NCBI GenBank assembly: GCA_905214795.1 | Contig: CAJMNM010000002.1 | Span: 62,001-126,000, forward strand | DNA from: an uncultured bacterium | Lineage (GTDB): Bacteria; Bacteroidota; Bacteroidia; Bacteroidales; Bacteroidaceae | DNA length: 64,000 nucleotides | Reading direction: 5' to 3' | Shown here: positions 1 to 9,256 of the stretch, one piece after another | Position numbering within the stretch: the first letter of the stretch is position 1 | Layout: each line of letters begins with the position of its first letter | The notes under the pieces: model-generated | Seen by the model: only the letters and a program-made list of their open reading frames with translations | Told to the model about the DNA's origin: nothing | Database searches by the model: none | Program-made: the position numbers and the translations under genes

Positions 1-21
1 GTCTTTTTTAAAAGATTTGAA

Positions 22-29
22 TATGTTTG
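22..29 (+). promoter_or_regulatory. Bacteroides-type -7 box
   Basis: TATGTTTG matches the Bacteroides -7 consensus TAnnTTTG. It lies 31 bases before the ATG at 61, which would give a leader of about 25 nt. The -33 element would fall at the extreme edge of the window and cannot be judged. Confidence 0.5.
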
Positions 30-60
30 TATTGACTTTAACTTTTAATTTTTAACTAGT

Positions 61-738
61 ATGAAAAAGATTATTATGTCAATCATCGTGATAGCGATGT
101 GTAGTATTTCTGCTTTTTCTCAGAATGGACCAGTAAAAGGGAGTTTTGGAACAGAAGTCCAGTTTAATCCTTTTGATCAGAATGGCGAGATGTTTAAACT
201 TGATGGGTTGAAGTTCCGTTATTTCCTGACTGACAAGGACGCTTTACGATTAAAATTGGGATTTGCTTTTGGTAAGCAGAAATTGGACAGTGATGATATG
301 TCGGGTTATGCAAAGTCGGGTGATTTCAGTATTGGATTAGGATATGAACGTCATTTTAGACTTTTGGAGCGATTGGATTTATATGCTGGTGGTCAAATCG
401 GTTATATAAGACATTTTGCTTCTGCAGAGACTGAAATGCAAGTGATGGATGAGACTGTAACCACAGAATATAAGAATATGATCCCTGGTGACAACGGAGA
501 TCCTGTTGATATTGCTTATAATGGACTTAATCTGAGCGCCTTTACAGGACTCGATTTTTATGTATATAAAGGTCTTTATATCGGTACTGAGTTGGGATTA
601 TATATTGATACAAATAAGACGAATGAATATGAGTATCATGTAAGCAATCAGAATCCGGTGAAAACAGACGAGACTGTTAGAACTACAAGTATTAAATTTA
701 ATATAGAGCCGACAATCCGTTTGGGATGGACTTTTTAA
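61..738 (+). CDS. outer-membrane beta-barrel protein
   Basis: 225 residues. An N-terminal signal peptide (about residues 1-20, likely cleaved after SAFSQ) precedes alternating polar/aromatic segments typical of a small, probably 8-stranded, outer-membrane barrel. The chain ends in RLGWTF; a terminal aromatic residue is the usual BamA recognition signal. It is monocistronic as far as visible, with its own promoter and a strong terminator. It resembles the generic OmpW/OprF-size porin-like proteins of Bacteroidales, but no residue pattern points to a substrate, so the function is unknown. Location in the outer membrane is a confident inference; specific family is not. Confidence 0.8.
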   Translation: MKKIIMSIIVIAMCSISAFSQNGPVKGSFGTEVQFNPFDQNGEMFKLDGLKFRYFLTDKDALRLKLGFAFGKQKLDSDDMSGYAKSGDFSIGLGYERHFRLLERLDLYAGGQIGYIRHFASAETEMQVMDETVTTEYKNMIPGDNGDPVDIAYNGLNLSAFTGLDFYVYKGLYIGTELGLYIDTNKTNEYEYHVSNQNPVKTDETVRTTSIKFNIEPTIRLGWTF

Positions 739-797
739 GAGTTAGTTGGCGGCGAAAATGAAATGAATATTTATTGTTCTGGAATTTGATTAAATTA

Positions 798-842
798 TAA
801 ATCCCGAAAGTTTAATTATATTTTTACTTTCGGGATTTTCTT
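798..842 (+). terminator. intrinsic terminator of the barrel gene
   Basis: A 12-bp stem, AATCCCGAAAGT (800-811) pairing with ACTTTCGGGATT (826-837), is followed by a short T stretch on the plus strand. It closes the barrel gene and may also serve the convergent minus-strand gene ending at 924. Confidence 0.8.
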
Positions 843-923
843 TATAAAGTTATTTATATAGTTTTCTGTCAGAGACGTTTTTTGTCAGTTTTACATATTT
901 TTATGTCGGTTAAACAATAATTC

Positions 924-2876
924 TTAACTAACGATTCTGACATTAAAAATAAATTTTACGACATTTGTTTTGCCATTCTTGGTATAGCTTAAACCTTGCT
1001 GAATTGTATAAGTTTTGCCAATAGTAGCATGTGCAGGGTATTGTCCGATGTTGAATGAGAAACTTCCGGTCTGGAATTCAGAGAAGATAATGGATGAACC
1101 ACCATAGTTAACAATACGCCCTGTGCTGTCGAACCAGTGTCCATAGCCATTTGCTGTTGAAGTGGTAGTATTGTTTCCATCAGAACCTATTCCGAGAAAT
1201 TTAATAGATTTATTGGCTAAGCCATCAATTATTTCTTTTTGGCTAAGACCAAGTGCAGAACAAACCTTGTCAATGTCGTTGATAGGTTGATTGACGTAGC
1301 TGTGATTATAACTGTCGTATTTTAGGTCTATATTATATGTCAGGGTTTCATTGTGCCCTACATAATCTTCGTCAAATTCAAATTCACCAAACAGATTGGT
1401 GTTCTCAAAACTGACTTGGTATGGCCATTGTTCGTCGTTGCTGGCATCGTCGTCCCAAGGATGGCGCCAATGAGAAGTGGGGGCTCCGCAGACTACGAAC
1501 CATAGATTTGTACAGTTTTCCGGAATATTGAGTTCTGCGAATCCTTCTTTATCAGATTTCATTTCTCCGTAAGTGCGTGTGCCATCTTCAGATAAAGCAA
1601 CAAAACCATATCTCCAGCCTGCATTTTCTGTTTTGATAGCACGATATCCCTTTGATCCGGCCAATCCTTTGAAGTTTGCTTTTACTGTTGTTCCACTTTC
1701 CGGACGGTTTAGCTTAATGATGTTATATCCGTAGTTCTGTGGACAGAAGGCAGAATCGACTTGCCATGCGCCTTCATCGTTCTTATGTAAATTGCAGACC
1801 TGTAATCCGATAAAATTCTTTCCTCTCTCACGTAGGGCCGGAATGTCCCATGTCGCAAAACGTGCTGCACGGTCGTACATTTCTTCGTTGAGTTTTTCTT
1901 GTGTGATTCCTGTCAGACGTTTGTAAGCTTCAATGGGATCTTCAGGCTTGTTTGAAAGTCGCCATAGTTTTCCGATAAAGTCTTCGCCATGCAGGAAGCA
2001 CCAATAGTCCTGATCAAAAAAGAAATCATAGCGTGGTGTTTCATGTAAAGGATTGTAGAATGTCATCTTGCAATAATTCGGAAAACGATAGTCTGTGAAC
2101 TGTTGGTCGGGATAAACTTTAAATCCTTGCCATTGTGCACAAGATTCCCAGTATGCATTGCCGCCACTTGCATTATCACCATAACCATAACGGAAGCCAT
2201 GGTCCAATCCTTGGTCACAAGATGTCTGATATTGGAAACTGTGGCCTATTTCATGAGCAATAGTATGGCCGACCGGTTTACAAGTGCTTGGATTCACCCA
2301 AAGTGCGCCTATCACATCATCGTATCCCGAACCGGTTGCTAACCATTCTGTCTGGTATTTCAGATAGATTTCTATTTTATATTTATCTGTATTTGAACTG
2401 CCGGGAATGACAAATCCCAGCTGATTGGTATATACATCGAAGAAATGTTCTGCTTTTTCCAGTAAATCATCTATGTCTACTTTATATGAACCGGGTGACA
2501 TGCTGGGATCGGCCCCGAATCCAGGCTCCCAAAAAACGATAAAATGCTCGGATTCTTTGCTTCTGCTCCAACACCAGTTGCTGGATTCTGAATTGAAATT
2601 ATTGTTGCGTAATTCGTTCGGGATATAGATTTCTCTATATAAATCTTTTACGCTTATATAATCCATATCTACGTAACGAATGGTCTTTTTGGTTCCATCA
2701 GAAAAGAATATTCTGAAGAGTGTATTGCTGGAGGTGATGCTGTCTATTGTTGAGATGTCATATTTACTCCGGTTGTTGTCTTCGTCAACAACCCACATAT
2801 AATGTTGTGCGTGTGCAACAGCAGATATGGCTAAGCCACATAGTATAGTATAGATTTTTTTCATCTTTTTTGCCAT
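924..2876 (-). CDS. secreted HExxH protein, DUF6055-like putative metallopeptidase
   Basis: 650 residues with a signal peptide (about 1-23, AVAHAQ). A short N-terminal module (about 25-75) resembles the sheet domain of the companion protein encoded just upstream. The core carries TIAHEIGHSFQYQ: HEIGH at residues 208-212, followed by Glu244 in YWESCAQW, which fits a gluzincin-type zinc site with the third ligand 32 residues on. This arrangement is what I know from secreted DUF6055 proteins of Bacteroidetes; peptidase activity is inferred, not demonstrated. The C-terminal half (about 390-650) looks like beta-sandwich domains. The ATG at 2876 lies inside the end of the upstream gene; an internal ATG at 2864 (MKKIYTIL) gives an equally good signal peptide. 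Translational coupling with the companion is likely. Confidence 0.72.
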   Translation of the reverse strand: MAKKMKKIYTILCGLAISAVAHAQHYMWVVDEDNNRSKYDISTIDSITSSNTLFRIFFSDGTKKTIRYVDMDYISVKDLYREIYIPNELRNNNFNSESSNWCWSRSKESEHFIVFWEPGFGADPSMSPGSYKVDIDDLLEKAEHFFDVYTNQLGFVIPGSSNTDKYKIEIYLKYQTEWLATGSGYDDVIGALWVNPSTCKPVGHTIAHEIGHSFQYQTSCDQGLDHGFRYGYGDNASGGNAYWESCAQWQGFKVYPDQQFTDYRFPNYCKMTFYNPLHETPRYDFFFDQDYWCFLHGEDFIGKLWRLSNKPEDPIEAYKRLTGITQEKLNEEMYDRAARFATWDIPALRERGKNFIGLQVCNLHKNDEGAWQVDSAFCPQNYGYNIIKLNRPESGTTVKANFKGLAGSKGYRAIKTENAGWRYGFVALSEDGTRTYGEMKSDKEGFAELNIPENCTNLWFVVCGAPTSHWRHPWDDDASNDEQWPYQVSFENTNLFGEFEFDEDYVGHNETLTYNIDLKYDSYNHSYVNQPINDIDKVCSALGLSQKEIIDGLANKSIKFLGIGSDGNNTTTSTANGYGHWFDSTGRIVNYGGSSIIFSEFQTGSFSFNIGQYPAHATIGKTYTIQQGLSYTKNGKTNVVKFIFNVRIVS

Positions 2877-3325
2877 TTAACGGTTTGATTCCCTATTTTC
2901 AGAATATAGTTGCCGACGGGTAATGTTTTAATATCGATATCTGCATATTTATTGTTGGTGTGACTGGTTACAGGATATTTCATTCCGTTTGCGGAATATA
3001 ATTCAATTGCTGCAGATTCGACGATATTGCTAACTCTCAGGGTCTGATTGTTTATTAAATTAATGTGAAGAAGAGGTTGGGTAAGAGTATTTACATTAAC
3101 ACTATTGGTGGCATAAAATCTATCTACATCTGTAAATGCAAAACTTTTATCTGCTACCCATATTTTTCCGTCGTTGAATTTTAGTGTTAATCCTTCTGAA
3201 GGAATTGTACAGGTAAAAGCCGTACCATTCAGTAGTTCTATTATGAGGTCCTTGGCTAATGCAGGAGTTGTGAAACAGCTATATATAAGCATTGCTCCCG
3301 CGAGGATTTTTGTTCTTGTATTCAT
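2861..3325 (-). CDS. small secreted protein with C-terminal sorting-like tail
   Basis: 154 residues: signal peptide (about 1-24, TTPALA), a short sheet module with the pattern NGT...F......LKFNDGK....FAFTDVDRFY (about 25-85), then a tail (about 103-154) containing ELYSANGMKYPV and LPVGNYILKIGNQTVKW. The tail resembles type-A C-terminal domains of the type IX secretion system, which are also widespread as a stand-alone motif in Bacteroidaceae. It overlaps the following HExxH gene by 16 bases, so the two are probably translated together. Function unknown; the shared sheet module suggests the two proteins act together or have a common assembly signal. Confidence 0.65.
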   Translation of the reverse strand: MNTRTKILAGAMLIYSCFTTPALAKDLIIELLNGTAFTCTIPSEGLTLKFNDGKIWVADKSFAFTDVDRFYATNSVNVNTLTQPLLHINLINNQTLRVSNIVESAAIELYSANGMKYPVTSHTNNKYADIDIKTLPVGNYILKIGNQTVKWQKR

Positions 3326-3359
3326 ATAGTATTAGGTTGGAATTTAAGGAACGTTTGAT

Positions 3360-3407
3360 AAGAAAAGAACCATAATCCCACAGAAGAGTAGGATTGTGGT
3401 TCTTTTT
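3360..3407 (-). terminator. terminator after rpiB
   Basis: AAAAGAACCATAATCC (3363-3378) pairs with GGATTGTGGTTCTTTT (3391-3406) through one G-U pair. On the minus strand it follows the rpiB stop codon and ends in a T-rich stretch, closing the arabinose/pentose phosphate operon. Confidence 0.75.
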
Positions 3408-3433
3408 ATAGGATGGTCTTATTCTTTAGATGC

Positions 3434-3874
3434 TTATTTGACCGGCATTTTATCAATGCGCTTTTGATGACGTCCGCCTTCAAAGTCGGTAGCAAAGAAT
3501 TCGTCCATGATTTTTCGTGCCATATCCGTATCGATGAAACGTCCTGGCATGACCAATACATTGGCATTGTTGTGCTGACGGCACAAGTGTGCTATTTCCG
3601 GTATCCAGCTCAGACCGGCACGGATACCTTGATGCTTGTTCAGAGTCATGCTGATACCTTCACCGCTGCCGCAGATAGCTATGCCCGGATAGCATTCACC
3701 GTTTTCAACGGCTAATGCCAACGGATGAGCAAAGTCGGCATAATCGCAACTCTCTTCAGAATAAGTACCGAAATCTTTGAATGTATATCCTTTTTCGGTC
3801 AGGTATTCCTTAACGAATTGCTTCAAGGCAAAACCTGCATGGTCTGAAGCCAAGCCTACAACCTTAACTTCCAT
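3434..3874 (-). CDS. rpiB: ribose 5-phosphate isomerase B
   Basis: 146 residues, the normal length for RpiB. It interconverts ribose 5-phosphate and ribulose 5-phosphate in the cytosol. SDHAG at the N-terminus (residues 10-14), CGSGEG with the predicted catalytic Cys68, and the HNNANV segment are the family hallmarks. The start codon overlaps the transketolase stop by one base (TAATG), so the two are translationally coupled. As last gene of the arabinose operon it supplies ribose 5-phosphate for the transketolase reaction when pentoses enter as ribulose/xylulose 5-phosphate. Confidence 0.95.
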   Translation of the reverse strand: MEVKVVGLASDHAGFALKQFVKEYLTEKGYTFKDFGTYSEESCDYADFAHPLALAVENGECYPGIAICGSGEGISMTLNKHQGIRAGLSWIPEIAHLCRQHNNANVLVMPGRFIDTDMARKIMDEFFATDFEGGRHQKRIDKMPVK

Positions 3875-5889
3875 TAGAACATGGATTTAACCTGATTGTA
3901 GACATTCTGTGCTGTAAAGCCGAGCTTCTCATCAAGCACTTTATAAGGTGCAGAGAAACCGAAGCTTTCCAAGCCAAACACTTTACCGTTTGCACCGACC
4001 AGACCCTGAAGATTTACAGGAAGTCCGGCTGTCAAACCAAAGATTTTTGCTCCGGCAGGCAGAATGCTTTCCTGATAGTCTGTACTTTGGCTACGGAATA
4101 AACCTTCTGACGGACAGCTGACAATACGTACCTTCAAACCGTCATTGCGTAACAAAGCAGCACCGGCAACCAATGTTGATACTTCTGAACCGGAAGCAAC
4201 AAGAATGACGTCAGGATTCTCATCAGAACCGGCAACGATGTATGCACCTTTTGCAGCCTGGCTGTAATCATTTCCGGCAGGTAACATTTCTATGTTCTGA
4301 CGTGAAAGAATCAATGCAGACGGGGTATCCATGTTTTCCATTGCCAGTTTCCAGCATGCAGTAGTTTCTTCTGCATCAGCAGGACGGAGAACCAGCATTG
4401 AGTTCTGGCCATGGTGGTTTTTCAGTTTTTCCATCAGACGGATCTGAGCTTCTTGTTCAACAGGTTCGTGAGTAGGACCATCTTCACCAACGCGGAATGC
4501 ATCATGTGTCCAGATAAATTTGACCGGTACCTGCATTAAGGCAGCAAGACGAACTGCCGGTTTCATATAATCTGAGAATACAAAGAATGTACCGCATGCA
4601 GCTATAACGCCGCCGTGAAGCATCATACCGATGCAGCAGCAAGCCATTGTCAACTCTGCAACACCGGCCTGGAAGAATGCACCGCTGAAGTCGCCTGATG
4701 TAAAGGCATGGGTTTTCTTCAAGAAACCATCTGTCTTATCAGAGTTAGAAAGGTCTGCAGAAGCACAAATCATATTGGGAACTTGTTCTGCCAATGTGCT
4801 AAGAACGGTTGCAGACGCATTACGTGTAGCATCATTTGCCTTTTGCTGGATTGAAGCCCAGTCTACTTTAGGAGCTGCGCCGCTGAACCATTCTGCCTGT
4901 TGTGCTGCTTTTTCAGGGTTAGCTGCAGCCCAAGCCTTCTCTTCTTCGTATCTGGCTGCAACAATGCCTTTAAGCTCTTCTGCACGTTTAGCATATAATT
5001 CTTTTACGTCATCGAATATTACAAACGGATTTTCAGGATCTGCGCCAAGATTGATCATGGTGTTCTTGTATGCATCTCCACCTAATGGTGCACCGTGAGT
5101 TTTGCAATTGTGTTCGTAAGATGAATTGTCATCCTTACGTGCGCCTTTACCCATGATACATTTACCGATAATCAAGGTAGGACGTTTTTCTTCCGCTTTT
5201 GCAGCTTTTAATGCTTCGCGAATCTGATCGCAGTCATTACCGTTGATTTCAATAACATTCCAACCCCATGCACGGTATTTCATACCGGTATCTTCGGTCA
5301 TGACATCTTTTGTTTCTGTTGAAAGCTGGATGTCATTAGAGTCATAGAACATGACAAGGTTGTTTAGGCCAAGGTGGCCGGCAATACGACCACTACCTTG
5401 AGAAATTTCTTCCTGAATACCGCCGTCTGAGATGTAGGCGTATATAGTTTCTTTAGCAAAAGTGGGGTTCCCTGTACGTGCTGCAAGGAATTTAGCTGCA
5501 ATAGCCGCACCTACAGCAAAAACATGGCCTTGTCCAAGAGGGCCTGAAGTGTTTTCGATACCACGCATTACGTCAACTTCAGGATGTCCTGGAGTAGGAG
5601 AGCCCCATTGACGTAATTGCTTCAGTTCGTCGAGTGTGAACTTTCCAATCAACGCGAGTTGAGAGTAGAGCATAGGAGCCATATGACCTGGGTCGAGGAA
5701 GAAACGGTCACGGCCGACCCATTTGGGATTTGACGGATCGTACTGTAAAAATTCAGAATACAATACGTTGATGAAATCTGCACCACCCATCGCACCACCG
5801 GGATGGCCTGATTTTGCTTTCTCAACCATTGAAGCAGCCAAAATACGGATATTGTCGGCTGCGTGATTCATTACTTGTTTGCTATTCAT
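3874..5889 (-). CDS. tkt: transketolase
   Basis: 671 residues, full length for a bacterial thiamine-diphosphate transketolase, which moves two-carbon units between pentose, tetrose and hexose phosphates. Visible features: GHPGGAMGG (residues 28-36), the central ThDP/metal region with YISDGGIQEE and FYDSND, and FFQAGVAELTMACC with the glutamate that activates ThDP. It lies 76 bases after araB and overlaps rpiB by one base. Its place inside the arabinose operon suggests it is induced with pentose catabolism; whether it is the only transketolase of the cell cannot be told from here. Confidence 0.96.
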   Translation of the reverse strand: MNSKQVMNHAADNIRILAASMVEKAKSGHPGGAMGGADFINVLYSEFLQYDPSNPKWVGRDRFFLDPGHMAPMLYSQLALIGKFTLDELKQLRQWGSPTPGHPEVDVMRGIENTSGPLGQGHVFAVGAAIAAKFLAARTGNPTFAKETIYAYISDGGIQEEISQGSGRIAGHLGLNNLVMFYDSNDIQLSTETKDVMTEDTGMKYRAWGWNVIEINGNDCDQIREALKAAKAEEKRPTLIIGKCIMGKGARKDDNSSYEHNCKTHGAPLGGDAYKNTMINLGADPENPFVIFDDVKELYAKRAEELKGIVAARYEEEKAWAAANPEKAAQQAEWFSGAAPKVDWASIQQKANDATRNASATVLSTLAEQVPNMICASADLSNSDKTDGFLKKTHAFTSGDFSGAFFQAGVAELTMACCCIGMMLHGGVIAACGTFFVFSDYMKPAVRLAALMQVPVKFIWTHDAFRVGEDGPTHEPVEQEAQIRLMEKLKNHHGQNSMLVLRPADAEETTACWKLAMENMDTPSALILSRQNIEMLPAGNDYSQAAKGAYIVAGSDENPDVILVASGSEVSTLVAGAALLRNDGLKVRIVSCPSEGLFRSQSTDYQESILPAGAKIFGLTAGLPVNLQGLVGANGKVFGLESFGFSAPYKVLDEKLGFTAQNVYNQVKSMF

Positions 5890-5965
5890 ATTATTAATAA
5901 TAGTTGGATTTGAATGCTTTCTTTATAAAACGGCGGATTGTCGCCGGTTTCCTTATTGGTAAGTA

Positions 5966-7564
5966 TTATTTTTTATTACGTACGGCTGCTTCTTCAATAG
6001 GGAGACAAGCCTTATAGTTTTTAATATATGCATTGAAGCCAGCCACATCTTCCGGAGTTGGCTTGATTTCTATACCGGCATCCCCGGAAAATACCTTTTC
6101 ATCAAGGAAGTCGGCAAGAGACTGTTTCTTGTCGTTGTGTACAAGATAAGAACCCAGCAATGCAATACCCCATGCGCCGCCTTCACCTGCTGTTTCCATT
6201 ACAGAAATAGGTGAGTTGATGGCTGCGGCAAGTATACGCTGTCCAACGCCCTTAGTCTTGAAGAGACCGCCATGGCCGGTGATACGATCGACTTTGATTT
6301 TTTCTTCATTGAATAAGATATCATTACCAATCTTGAGTACACCAACAGAGGCATACAGGTGAGCACGCATAAAGTTGGCCAGGGTAAATTTGTCATTGGC
6401 TGAGCGTACAAACAAAGGTCTGCCTTCTGCCATACCCGTAACAGGCTCTCCTGAAATATAATTGTATGAAATAAGTCCTCCGCAATTTGCGTCGCCTTTC
6501 AATGCGTTGTTATACAGTTTACTGTAAATCTCGTTCATGTCAACAGGTAATCCCATCAGTTCCTGATATTCTTTGAACAGATTGACCCAAGCATTCAGAT
6601 CTGATGTACAGTTGTTACAATGTACCATGGCCACCAGGCTTCCGTCTGGAGTGGTTACCATATCAATCATTTCATAAGGTTTTGACAAATCTTTCTCTAA
6701 AACAATCATTGAGAAAGAAGATGTTCCTGCTGATACATTACCTGTACGTTGCTTAACTGCATTGGTTGCAACCATTCCGGTTCCGGCGTCACCTTCGGGA
6801 GGACATACAGGAATGCCGGCTTTTAAGTGACCTGATACGTCAAGCTTTTTAGCGCCTTCGGGAGTAAGGAAGCCTGCGTTTTCGCCAGCCAACACTGCTT
6901 TAGGCAGGATGTCGAGCAATTTCCAGCTATATCCTTTAGGAGCAATCAGTTTATCGAACTTGTTGACCATTTCTGCAGAATAGTTCTTTGTTTCCGGATC
7001 GATAGGAATCATACCAGAAGCGTCACCGATACCTAATACCTTCTTGCCGGTGATCTGCCAATGAACATAGCCCGCAAGCGTTGTCAGGAAGTCGATATCC
7101 TTTACGTGCTCTTCGTTGTCAAGAATAGCCTGATAAAGATGTGAAATACTCCATCTTAAAGGTATATTGTAGACAAATAGTTCAGATAAAGCGGCTGCAG
7201 CCTGTCCTGTATTGGTGTTTCTCCATGTACGGAACGGAACAAGAATCTCTTCTTTATCGTTAAATGCCATATAGCCATGCATCATAGCACTGATACCAAT
7301 CGCAGCTAAAGATTCTATTTCTGTGTCATAAAGTTCCTTGACATTAGCACGCAGATCTGCATAACAATCTTGCAATCCGTACCAGATAGCTTCAATGCTA
7401 TATGTCCACAGACCGTCTACCAATTGGTTTTCCCATGTATGGCTACCCTGTGCTATAGGCTTGTTTTCTTCGTCTATCAAAACAGCTTTGATTCGGGTTG
7501 AACCGAATTCAATACCAAGAATGGCTTTACCAGCTTCGATGGTTGACTTAGCATCTGATTTCAT
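5966..7564 (-). CDS. araB: L-ribulokinase, FGGY family
   Basis: 532 residues from the ATG at 7564 (MKSDAKST). A longer frame open to 7627 adds 21 hydrophobic residues that precede the conserved kinase start and is not supported. FGGY carbohydrate kinase: N-terminal phosphate loop GIEFGSTRIKAVL, mid-protein GDAGTGMVATN and GNVSAGTSSF, C-terminal TGHGGLFKTKGVG and ETAGEGGAWGIAL. Related sequences are often labelled xylulokinase. Position between araA and tkt, with no other ribulokinase in the operon, favours phosphorylation of L-ribulose to L-ribulose 5-phosphate. I am sure of the family, fairly sure of the substrate. Confidence 0.85.
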   Translation of the reverse strand: MKSDAKSTIEAGKAILGIEFGSTRIKAVLIDEENKPIAQGSHTWENQLVDGLWTYSIEAIWYGLQDCYADLRANVKELYDTEIESLAAIGISAMMHGYMAFNDKEEILVPFRTWRNTNTGQAAAALSELFVYNIPLRWSISHLYQAILDNEEHVKDIDFLTTLAGYVHWQITGKKVLGIGDASGMIPIDPETKNYSAEMVNKFDKLIAPKGYSWKLLDILPKAVLAGENAGFLTPEGAKKLDVSGHLKAGIPVCPPEGDAGTGMVATNAVKQRTGNVSAGTSSFSMIVLEKDLSKPYEMIDMVTTPDGSLVAMVHCNNCTSDLNAWVNLFKEYQELMGLPVDMNEIYSKLYNNALKGDANCGGLISYNYISGEPVTGMAEGRPLFVRSANDKFTLANFMRAHLYASVGVLKIGNDILFNEEKIKVDRITGHGGLFKTKGVGQRILAAAINSPISVMETAGEGGAWGIALLGSYLVHNDKKQSLADFLDEKVFSGDAGIEIKPTPEDVAGFNAYIKNYKACLPIEEAAVRNKK

Positions 7565-7673
7565 ATTAATAAATCTAATTAAGTATAATAATGAAAGTAA
7601 TAATAATGAATCAAAAGTGCCGGCCAATCATATGACAGGCCGGTCACTTTTAATTATCTCAAGCTAAACAAAT

Positions 7674-9200
7674 TTAGCAAAGGGCCTTGTTCAGCATATA
7701 ATAAACTTCGTTCATGCGAAGTTCCTTCTTGAAATCGCTGATTGTGGTATCCTTACCGATATGAACCATTTCGATACCTGCAATTTCAGCATAGTCTTCC
7801 CAATATTCAGCTGTCAGATCGTATGAGAAGCAAGAGTGGTGTGTACCACCAGCCAGAATCCATGCACCAGCACCAATCTCGAAGTTAGGCATAGGTTTCC
7901 ATAAAGCTGAAGCTACCGGTAACTTTGGAAGTGGTTTCGGTTCGATGCACTCTACATCGTTTACAATCAGACGGAAACGGTTTCCGAGGTCTACGACTGT
8001 AGCTGTACATCCTTTTCCAACTTTTGAAGTGAAGACAAGGCGTGCAGTCTCGCTCTTGCGGATACCAATACCCAGGAAGTGAACTTCCAGACGGGGCTTC
8101 TTGGCTGCGATCAGCGGACAAACCTCCAGCATATGTGCCTGAAGGATTGAGCTGTTTTCTCCATCAAAATTCAAAGTATAATCTTCCAAGAAAGAGCAGC
8201 CGGTAGGCAGACCCTGATTCATAACCCATACAGTACGGTACAATGCTGCAGATTTCCAGTCACCTTCAGCACCAAAACCATAACCTTCAGCCATTAAGCG
8301 CTGTGAAGCCAATCCTGGGATCTGATCGAAATAGCTGCCGTCTGTCTGGCCAAGATCGTCGAAGTTGGTAGTGAAACCTTTTGCACCTTTATCTTTCAGA
8401 ATAGCACGTAATGCAAGTTCAGCCTTTGCAGAATTCCATACTTTCTGATAAGCTTCAGTAGATTTGTCTTCTAAGGCTGCATCGTGGTCATATTCATTGA
8501 AGTAAGTCTTAACAAGAGCGTCAACATCAGCGTCAGCCACATTCTTGTGATAAGCCATGAGTTCGCTTACCGGACAGTAATCTACATGATAACCCATGCG
8601 CTGTTCTGCTTCAACCTTATCACCATCTGTTACGGCTACGTTGTTCATCTGGTCACCGAAACGGATGATAAGCATATCTTGAGCATCAGCCCAACCTGCG
8701 CAAACACGCATCCATACGGCAATCTTATGTTGAGTTTCTTCTTCTTTCCAGTAACCTACAACCACTTTGCGACGGATACGCATGCGAGTGCAGATATGAC
8801 CGAATTCACGGTCGCCGTGAGCAGACTGGTTCAAGTTCATGAAATCCATATCCATGGTATCCCAAGGAATTTCTTTGTTGAACTGAGTGTGCAGGTGAAG
8901 CAAAGGCTTCTTTAATTGTTGCAAACCATGAATCCACATTTTAGCTGGTGAGAAGGTATGCATCCAAGTAATTACACCGATACATTTTTCATCATTATTG
9001 GCAGCCTTGAAAATATTTTCAACTTCTTTTGAAGAGTTTGCTGTGCCTTTATATACGACCTTTACAGGGAGTTTTCCTGATTCGTTCAAACCGTTTACCA
9101 TTTCTGTTGAATGACCGTCAACTGCTACAACTGCGTCACCTCCGTACAAGAGCTGAGCTCCTGTAACGAACCATACTTCATACTGATCAAATACGTTCAT
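7674..9200 (-). CDS. araA: L-arabinose isomerase
   Basis: 508 residues, matching the usual AraA length of about 500. It converts L-arabinose to L-ribulose using Mn2+ in the cytosol. The N-terminus VWFVTGAQLLYGGDAV, the segment FNKEIPWDTMDMDFMNLNQS and the C-terminal GGTHHSCFSYDL are characteristic of the family. The glutamate and histidine metal ligands fall in EGYGFGAEGDWK and the THHS region. It sits 56 bases downstream of araD and about 110 bases upstream of araB in one operon. Confidence 0.97.
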   Translation of the reverse strand: MNVFDQYEVWFVTGAQLLYGGDAVVAVDGHSTEMVNGLNESGKLPVKVVYKGTANSSKEVENIFKAANNDEKCIGVITWMHTFSPAKMWIHGLQQLKKPLLHLHTQFNKEIPWDTMDMDFMNLNQSAHGDREFGHICTRMRIRRKVVVGYWKEEETQHKIAVWMRVCAGWADAQDMLIIRFGDQMNNVAVTDGDKVEAEQRMGYHVDYCPVSELMAYHKNVADADVDALVKTYFNEYDHDAALEDKSTEAYQKVWNSAKAELALRAILKDKGAKGFTTNFDDLGQTDGSYFDQIPGLASQRLMAEGYGFGAEGDWKSAALYRTVWVMNQGLPTGCSFLEDYTLNFDGENSSILQAHMLEVCPLIAAKKPRLEVHFLGIGIRKSETARLVFTSKVGKGCTATVVDLGNRFRLIVNDVECIEPKPLPKLPVASALWKPMPNFEIGAGAWILAGGTHHSCFSYDLTAEYWEDYAEIAGIEMVHIGKDTTISDFKKELRMNEVYYMLNKALC

Positions 9201-9256
9201 AGTGTTTGAATTTTAAGTTTGTTTTTAAAGATTGTTATACTATAATTTTTATTTTA

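Noticed and set aside
4631..5098. 155-residue plus-strand frame inside tkt
   Set aside because: Antisense shadow of the transketolase gene; no signal, no own promoter.
7565..7627. N-terminal extension of the ribulokinase
   Set aside because: The added 21 hydrophobic residues precede the conserved FGGY start and the frame has a good ATG at 7564.
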